NCBI GenBank assembly: GCA_002343455.1
Contig: DDSR01000273.1
Coordinates: 1-16,296, forward strand
From: Deltaproteobacteria bacterium UBA2385
Lineage (GTDB): Bacteria; Myxococcota_A; UBA796; UBA2385
DNA: 16,296 bases
Direction of reading: 5' to 3'
Each line of letters begins with the position of its first letter. Within the stretch, counting starts at the first letter, position 1. The translations under genes and the position numbers were made by a program. Below, piece by piece: positions 13,186 through 16,296 of this stretch. The notes beneath the pieces are model-generated. The model did no database searches. It was not told where the DNA came from and saw only the letters and a program-made list of their open reading frames with translations.

Positions 13186-13814
13186 CTCGCCACCGGCGCG
13201 CAGCAGCGGAAGCCGATGGTCCCGTCGAAGTCCGGCGCGTGGGTGCCGACGGCCTCCCGCGCGCAGGGCACGCCGTCGACGGTGTAGTAGCCGCCGCCGC
13301 GCTTGTCGATCAGGGGGCTGCCGTCGGCGGCGAGCTGGCCCGGATCGGTCCACTCCCAGAGGTTGCCGGCCAGGTCGTAGACCCCCTCGGGCGTGCTGCA
13401 GCCGGAGGCCGCGCCCGAGGCGATCACCCCGCCGCCCGGGCGCCCCACGTAGCAGCGGTCCCAGAGCCGACCGCCCTCGATCGGGTACTCGCGGCGTGTC
13501 GGTCCGGGAGGGCCCGCGCAGGCGTCCTCCCACTCGGCGCTGGTGCAGAGGTGCAGCCCCACCGCGAGGCAGGCGGCCCTCGACTGGTACCAGCTCACCG
13601 CGTTGCTGGGCAGCTGACCGGCGGCCGACGAGAGCTGGACGCCTCCGGCCGCGTGGCCCGGGAACTGCGCCGCCTGCGCCTTCGGGCCGGGGTCACCGCT
13701 CAGCGCGACCTCGTAGCGATGGATGCAGTAGGGGCCGCTCCGGCCGCTGACCATGGCCATGTCTGCGGGGCAGGATGGCTGTGAAGTACACGAGATCAGC
13801 AGGGCGGCGAGCAT
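13182..13814 (-). CDS. FGE/SUMF1-domain lipoprotein with ultra-short signal peptide
   Basis: The 210-residue protein starts MLAALLISC, giving a lipobox LISC with Cys9. A formylglycine-generating-enzyme (sulfatase-modifying factor) domain fills the rest: MAMVSG, YCIHRYEV, LPSNAVSWYQSRAACLAVG, LCTSAEWEDACAG, EGVYDLAGNLWEWT and the closing TIGFRCC (199-205). Cys204 corresponds to the conserved Cys of the family's GFRC end; Cys184 lies upstream, but the spacing is not that of the catalytic pair of true FGEs, so copper-dependent formylglycine formation is uncertain. Many such lipoproteins in myxobacteria probably use the fold only for binding. There is no Shine-Dalgarno sequence; TACACT is found 8 nt before the ATG. 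It is coupled to the deaminase/aldolase gene by a 4-base overlap. Confidence 0.88.
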   Translation of the reverse strand: MLAALLISCTSQPSCPADMAMVSGRSGPYCIHRYEVALSGDPGPKAQAAQFPGHAAGGVQLSSAAGQLPSNAVSWYQSRAACLAVGLHLCTSAEWEDACAGPPGPTRREYPIEGGRLWDRCYVGRPGGGVIASGAASGCSTPEGVYDLAGNLWEWTDPGQLAADGSPLIDKRGGGYYTVDGVPCAREAVGTHAPDFDGTIGFRCCAPVAR

Positions 13815-13822
13815 GGCCGAGC

Positions 13823-13828
13823 AGTGTA
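13823..13828 (-). promoter_or_regulatory. -10-like TACACT upstream of the FGE-like lipoprotein gene
   Basis: On the minus strand TACACT is followed by eight bases and the ATG at 13814. The hexamer is identical to the one before the VWA gene at 5442-5447, and both are preceded by GC. A leader of zero to two bases is expected. Confidence 0.4.
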
Positions 13829-13851
13829 GCGCGCGGGGCGGGAGCTTCGGT

Positions 13852-13857
13852 TATCCC
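13852..13857 (+). promoter_or_regulatory. Possible -10 hexamer (TATCCC) of the HEAT-repeat gene
   Basis: TATCCC is followed by seven bases and the ATG at 13865. With its preceding bases it reads GGTTATC, the same heptamer seen before folE on the other strand (8184-8190). No Shine-Dalgarno sequence is close enough to the ATG; GGGAG is about 22 nt away. Support is weak and mainly positional. Confidence 0.25.
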
Positions 13858-13864
13858 GAGACCC

Positions 13865-14500
13865 ATGGCTCGCCTGCTCCTGCACCGCTCGACCCCGATC
13901 ACCCTGGCCGAGGCCAGCCGCCTGCCCCCGGGCGCGCGGGTGGACAACGGGCCGCACGGCGGGCGGGTGGAGCTGCTGCTCTCGGACGAGCCGCTGGCCC
14001 TGGTGCAGGCCGCCTATCAGCTCGGCCTCGCCGTGCCCGATGCCAGCGTCGAGCTGGTCCTGACCCCCTCGGCCGCCCTGGTGGCCGCCCCCGCCCCGGT
14101 CGACGCCGGGCCTCCTCCTCCTCCCCCGACGACCCCCTGGGGCCTGCTCGACGCCGGTCAGGAGGCCGCCGCCCTGGCCGCCTTCGCCGCCGACGGCCTC
14201 GATCCCGACGGCCGCGAGCGGGTGCGGGTGCTCTTCCAGTCGACCGACCCCAGCCACGTCGCCCTGGCCTGCCGCATCGCCACCGCGGCCAACTGGCGCT
14301 CCTTCGTCACGCCGCTGCGCCGGGTGTTGGACCACGGCGATGTGCGGGTGCGGGCCGAGGCCGTCCGGGCCGTCGGTGTGCTGGCGGGCCCGGCCCTGTC
14401 CTGGCAGATCGAGCGCATGATCCAGGACCCCAGCCCCGAGGTGCGCCGGGCGGTGATCGAGGCCCTGGCTGCCATCGAGGGGCGCGGCAACGGCCGGTGA
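13865..14500 (+). CDS. HEAT-repeat protein with proline-rich linker
   Basis: The 211-residue protein has an N-terminal part (1-70) of unknown fold containing RVDNGPHGGRVELLLSDEP and a hydrophobic helix, a proline/alanine linker (75-91, including six consecutive prolines), and a helical C-terminal half. Residues about 145-205 form two HEAT-like repeats (RSFVTPLRRVLDHGDVRVRAEA, then QIERMIQDPSPEVRRAVIEA), a protein-binding scaffold. No signal peptide is present, so it is probably cytoplasmic. The ATG at 13865 is chosen because upstream codons read as the shadow of the divergent lipoprotein gene. Its stop overlaps the GTG start of the methyltransferase by four bases (GTGA). The function is unknown; coupling suggests it acts with, or is just co-expressed with, the methyltransferase. 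Confidence 0.8.
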   Translation: MARLLLHRSTPITLAEASRLPPGARVDNGPHGGRVELLLSDEPLALVQAAYQLGLAVPDASVELVLTPSAALVAAPAPVDAGPPPPPPTTPWGLLDAGQEAAALAAFAADGLDPDGRERVRVLFQSTDPSHVALACRIATAANWRSFVTPLRRVLDHGDVRVRAEAVRAVGVLAGPALSWQIERMIQDPSPEVRRAVIEALAAIEGRGNGR

Positions 14501-15261
14501 GCGACCTCGTGGCGCAGCCGGTCGGCCCGGACGAGACCCTGGACCCGCTCTGCGGCGCCTGGCGCATCCTGCAGCTCCGCGGGGGGCACCGCTTCAGCAC
14601 CGACGACCTGGTCACGGCCTGGGTGGGCGCGCAGGCCCGCCCTCAGGCGCAGCGGCTGCTGGACCTGGGCGCGGGTATCGGCACGGTCGGCCTCGCGGCG
14701 CTGTGGATGCTGCCCCCCTCGGCCCGGCTGGAGATGGTGGAGGCCCAGGAGCTCAGCCACCGCCTCGCCCTGCGGACGATCGTCCTCAACGGCCTGCAGG
14801 AGCGGGTCGGGGCGCGCCTCGCCGACCTCCGCGAGCCCCTGGACGGCCTGGGGACCTTCGAGCTGATCACCGGCTCGCCGCCCTACATCCCGCTGGGCCG
14901 CGGCCTGCTCTCGCCTCACCCGCAGCGGGCCGCCTGCCGGATCGAGCTGCGCGGCGACGTCTCCGACTACTGCCGGGCCGCCGCTGCCCACCTCGCCCCG
15001 GACGGTCGCTTCTCCATCTGCCACGCCTGGGGCGATCCGCGGCCCGAGCCGGCCTTGAAGGCGAGCGGCCTGCGGCTGCTGCAGCGCTTCCCGATCTACT
15101 TCCGCAGCGGGCGAGCGCCGACCATCCTGGTCTACCTCGCCGGCTGGGAGGGAGAGGCGCTGCCGGACCACCCGCTGACGGTCCGCACCGAGGACGGCGC
15201 CTGGACTTCCGAGTGGCAAGCGCTTCGCCGGGCGATGGGGGCGCCGGGGGCCCCGAAATGA
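14497..15261 (+). CDS. TrmN6/YfiC-like (COG4123) N6-adenine methyltransferase
   Basis: The 254-residue protein resembles tRNA1(Val) A37 N6-methyltransferases. Near the start it has the family segment HRFSTDDLVTAW (31-42), then motif I LLDLGAGIGTVGLAALW (54-70), an acidic motif II (EMVEAQE) and motif IV SPPY at 127-130. The usual NPPY is changed to SPPY; D/N/S are all known at this place in amino-methyltransferases. The end (SGRAPTILVYLAGWEGE) also fits the family. The start is GTG at 14497, overlapping the stop of the HEAT gene (GTGA); the frame is open further upstream, but that is the shadow of the HEAT gene. A tRNA substrate is the best guess, but rRNA or protein cannot be excluded, and I leave the gene symbol blank. 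Confidence 0.83.
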   Translation: MSDLVAQPVGPDETLDPLCGAWRILQLRGGHRFSTDDLVTAWVGAQARPQAQRLLDLGAGIGTVGLAALWMLPPSARLEMVEAQELSHRLALRTIVLNGLQERVGARLADLREPLDGLGTFELITGSPPYIPLGRGLLSPHPQRAACRIELRGDVSDYCRAAAAHLAPDGRFSICHAWGDPRPEPALKASGLRLLQRFPIYFRSGRAPTILVYLAGWEGEALPDHPLTVRTEDGAWTSEWQALRRAMGAPGAPK

Positions 15262-15264
15262 AAG

Positions 15265-15296
15265 GCCCGCCCCTCCGCCGAAACGGAGGGGCGGGC
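15265..15296. terminator. 13-bp perfect GC-rich hairpin after the methyltransferase gene
   Basis: The left arm 15265-15277 and right arm 15284-15296 are perfectly complementary over 13 bp around the six-base loop CCGAAA. The hairpin begins 4 nt after the methyltransferase stop. There is no U-tract on the plus side; on the minus side it is followed by a modestly T-rich CCTTTCATTT, so it may serve either strand. Confidence 0.6.
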
Positions 15297-15301
15297 GCGG
15301 T

Positions 15302-15420
15302 GCACGACCCGTCCTGTGTCTCCATCCAACACAGCAGCAGCTGACGGTCCGTCCGTGCGAACGAACCGCTCCACATCAGCGTCCGCAAGCCCACACGGAG
15401 GAACGGGAACTCCGTGGGGC
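15302..15420. other. Structured intergenic stretch with two further hairpins
   Basis: No gene is visible here. A long irregular hairpin can form from GCACG (15302-15306) with CGTGC (15354-15358), CCGTC (15309-15313) with GACGG (15343-15347), and CTGTGT (15314-15319) with ACACAG (15329-15334). A second one pairs GCCC plus CACGGAG (15389-15400, one bulged A) with CTCCGTGGGGC (15410-15420). Together with the flanking hairpins most of the gap between the two genes can be base paired; an RNA element or small RNA is possible but unproven. Confidence 0.35.
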
Positions 15421-15436
15421 AGGCCTGAACACACCT

Positions 15437-15467
15437 CTCCCCTCACCGTTCAAGACGGCCAGGGGAG
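15437..15467 (-). terminator. Hairpin just downstream of ftsZ
   Basis: CTCCCCT (15437-15443) pairs with AGGGGAG (15461-15467) and CCGT (15446-15449) with ACGG (15455-15458), leaving a 2x2 internal loop and a five-base terminal loop. It starts 14 nt after the ftsZ stop on the minus strand. No U-tract follows. Confidence 0.45.
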
Positions 15468-15481
15468 CGGGGATGCGCCCT

Positions 15482-16296
15482 TCAGTCGCCGTTCTTGAAG
15501 AAGGTCGGGATGTCGTAGTCGTTGGGGTCCAGCCCGCTGACCATGCCGCCGCCGGAGCGGGAGCCCTGGCGCCAGTTGCCGGGGTTGCCGCGGCCGCCGC
15601 CGATCGCCGCCGCCATCTGCAGCTCGACCGGCTTGTTGGCTGCCACCTGCTTCTCTTCGAAGCCGGTGGCGATGACGGTGACGCGGGCCTCGTCCTTCAT
15701 CGTGTCGTCGGTGACCCAGCCCCAGATCACGTTGGCGTCCTCGTGCGCCTCCTCCTGGATCATCGTGCTGGCTTCGTTGATCTCGTACATGGTGAGATCG
15801 CTGTTGCCGGTGATGTTGATCAGGATGGAGGTGGCGCCCGAGATGCTGACGTCGTCCAGCAGGGGGCTGTTGATGGCGCGCTGGGCGGCCTCGACCGTCT
15901 TGTGGGCGCCGCTGCCCACGCCCACGCCCATCAGGGCCATACCCTTGTTGGCCATGATCGTGCGCACGTCGGCGAAGTCGACGTTGACGATGCCCTGGTA
16001 GTTGATCAGGTCGGAGACGCCCTTGCAGGCCTGGTAGAGCACCATGTCGGCCATCGAGAAGGCCTCGCGCATGGTGGTGCGCTCGGTGGCCATGCTGATC
16101 AGGCGCTGGTTGGGGATGGTGATCAGGGTGTCGACGTTGGCGCGCAGGGCCTCGATGCCCTCCTCGGCCTGCTTGCGGCGACGGCGACCCTCGAAGTGGA
16201 AGGGCCGGGTCACCACCGCCACCGTCAGGGCCCCGATCTCCTTGGCCACCTGGGCGATGATCGGCGCCGCTCCGGTGCCGGTGCCGCCGCCCATGC
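15482..16296 (-). CDS. ftsZ: Cell division protein FtsZ, C-terminal part (gene runs off the right edge)
   Basis: FtsZ is the tubulin-like GTPase that polymerises into the division ring at midcell. The visible 270 residues begin inside the tubulin signature ([10 protein letters not shown], the glycine-rich loop that binds GTP phosphates), so the first part of the protein lies beyond 16296. The catalytic T7 loop [20 protein letters not shown] is intact. The globular core ends near [10 protein letters not shown], followed by a short Gly/Arg-rich linker of roughly 45 residues and the conserved C-terminal peptide [15 protein letters not shown] that in the family binds FtsA and other partners. The visible part looks fully functional. 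Upstream division genes such as ftsA would lie outside the window to the right. Confidence 0.98.
   Translation of the reverse strand, partial: MGGGTGTGAAPIIAQVAKEIGALTVAVVTRPFHFEGRRRRKQAEEGIEALRANVDTLITIPNQRLISMATERTTMREAFSMADMVLYQACKGVSDLINYQGIVNVDFADVRTIMANKGMALMGVGVGSGAHKTVEAAQRAINSPLLDDVSISGATSILINITGNSDLTMYEINEASTMIQEEAHEDANVIWGWVTDDTMKDEARVTVIATGFEEKQVAANKPVELQMAAAIGGGRGNPGNWRQGSRSGGGMVSGLDPNDYDIPTFFKNGD

Noticed and set aside
11623..13287. 554-codon plus-strand open frame opposite the deaminase/aldolase gene
   Set aside because: Repetitive Gly/Ala/Glu/Gln composition without motifs; the minus strand holds the PLP enzyme with all signatures.
1..16296. Prophage, transposon or plasmid region
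   Set aside because: No integrase, transposase, terminal repeats, tRNA attachment site or replication gene is visible; only the four-gene unit shows hints of being accessory DNA.

Overview
The window is a GC-rich bacterial chromosome segment. Lipoproteins with tiny signal peptides, a C-terminal ftsZ, a carotenoid ketolase, Rieske, VWA and FGE-like lipoproteins, and dense head-to-tail and divergent packing all resemble Myxococcota or a related deltaproteobacterial lineage. That placement is inferred from gene content and style only; no rRNA or other taxonomic marker is present. I see no tRNA, rRNA, CRISPR array, insertion sequence or transposase.

Layout. 2-1048 (+) is a class I methyltransferase open to the left edge. 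1090-1713 (-) is a YdeI/DUF1801-type protein. 1761-3431 (+) is a lipoprotein alpha/beta hydrolase broken by one in-frame TGA. 3488-5435 (-) is a VWA lipoprotein followed by a Rieske oxygenase alpha subunit. 5477-7554 (+) is a beta-propeller lipoprotein with a CxxCH haem motif, overlapped by a small lipoprotein gene. 7574-8176 (-) is folE (GTP cyclohydrolase I). 8219-9190 (+) is a CrtW-type carotenoid ketolase whose frame runs antisense into the next gene. 8960-13814 (-) holds an FGE-like lipoprotein, a PLP-dependent amino acid deaminase/aldolase and then a compact four-gene unit of unknown function: a small beta-rich protein, an 18-cysteine protein with an HELGH zinc motif, and two tandem paralogous lipoproteins that share an eight-cysteine scaffold. 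13865-15261 (+) is a HEAT-repeat protein overlapping a TrmN6-like methyltransferase. 15262-15481 is a hairpin-rich gap. 15482-16296 (-) is the C-terminal part of ftsZ.

Cross-cutting signals. Four lipoproteins have signal peptides of only 7-9 residues with no basic residue, and for one of them an in-frame stop 10 nt upstream rules out a longer start. Several genes lack a Shine-Dalgarno sequence but carry a TA-starting hexamer whose end lies 6-8 nt before the ATG, as expected for leaderless mRNAs.

The best candidate for an undescribed system is the four-gene unit at 8960-11901. Its upstream region carries a (GT)7 tract between a TTGACA box and a TATATA box spaced too far apart (28 bp), which suggests a phase-variable or otherwise unusual promoter. 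Its far end cuts into the 3' end of crtW, as if the block had been inserted there.
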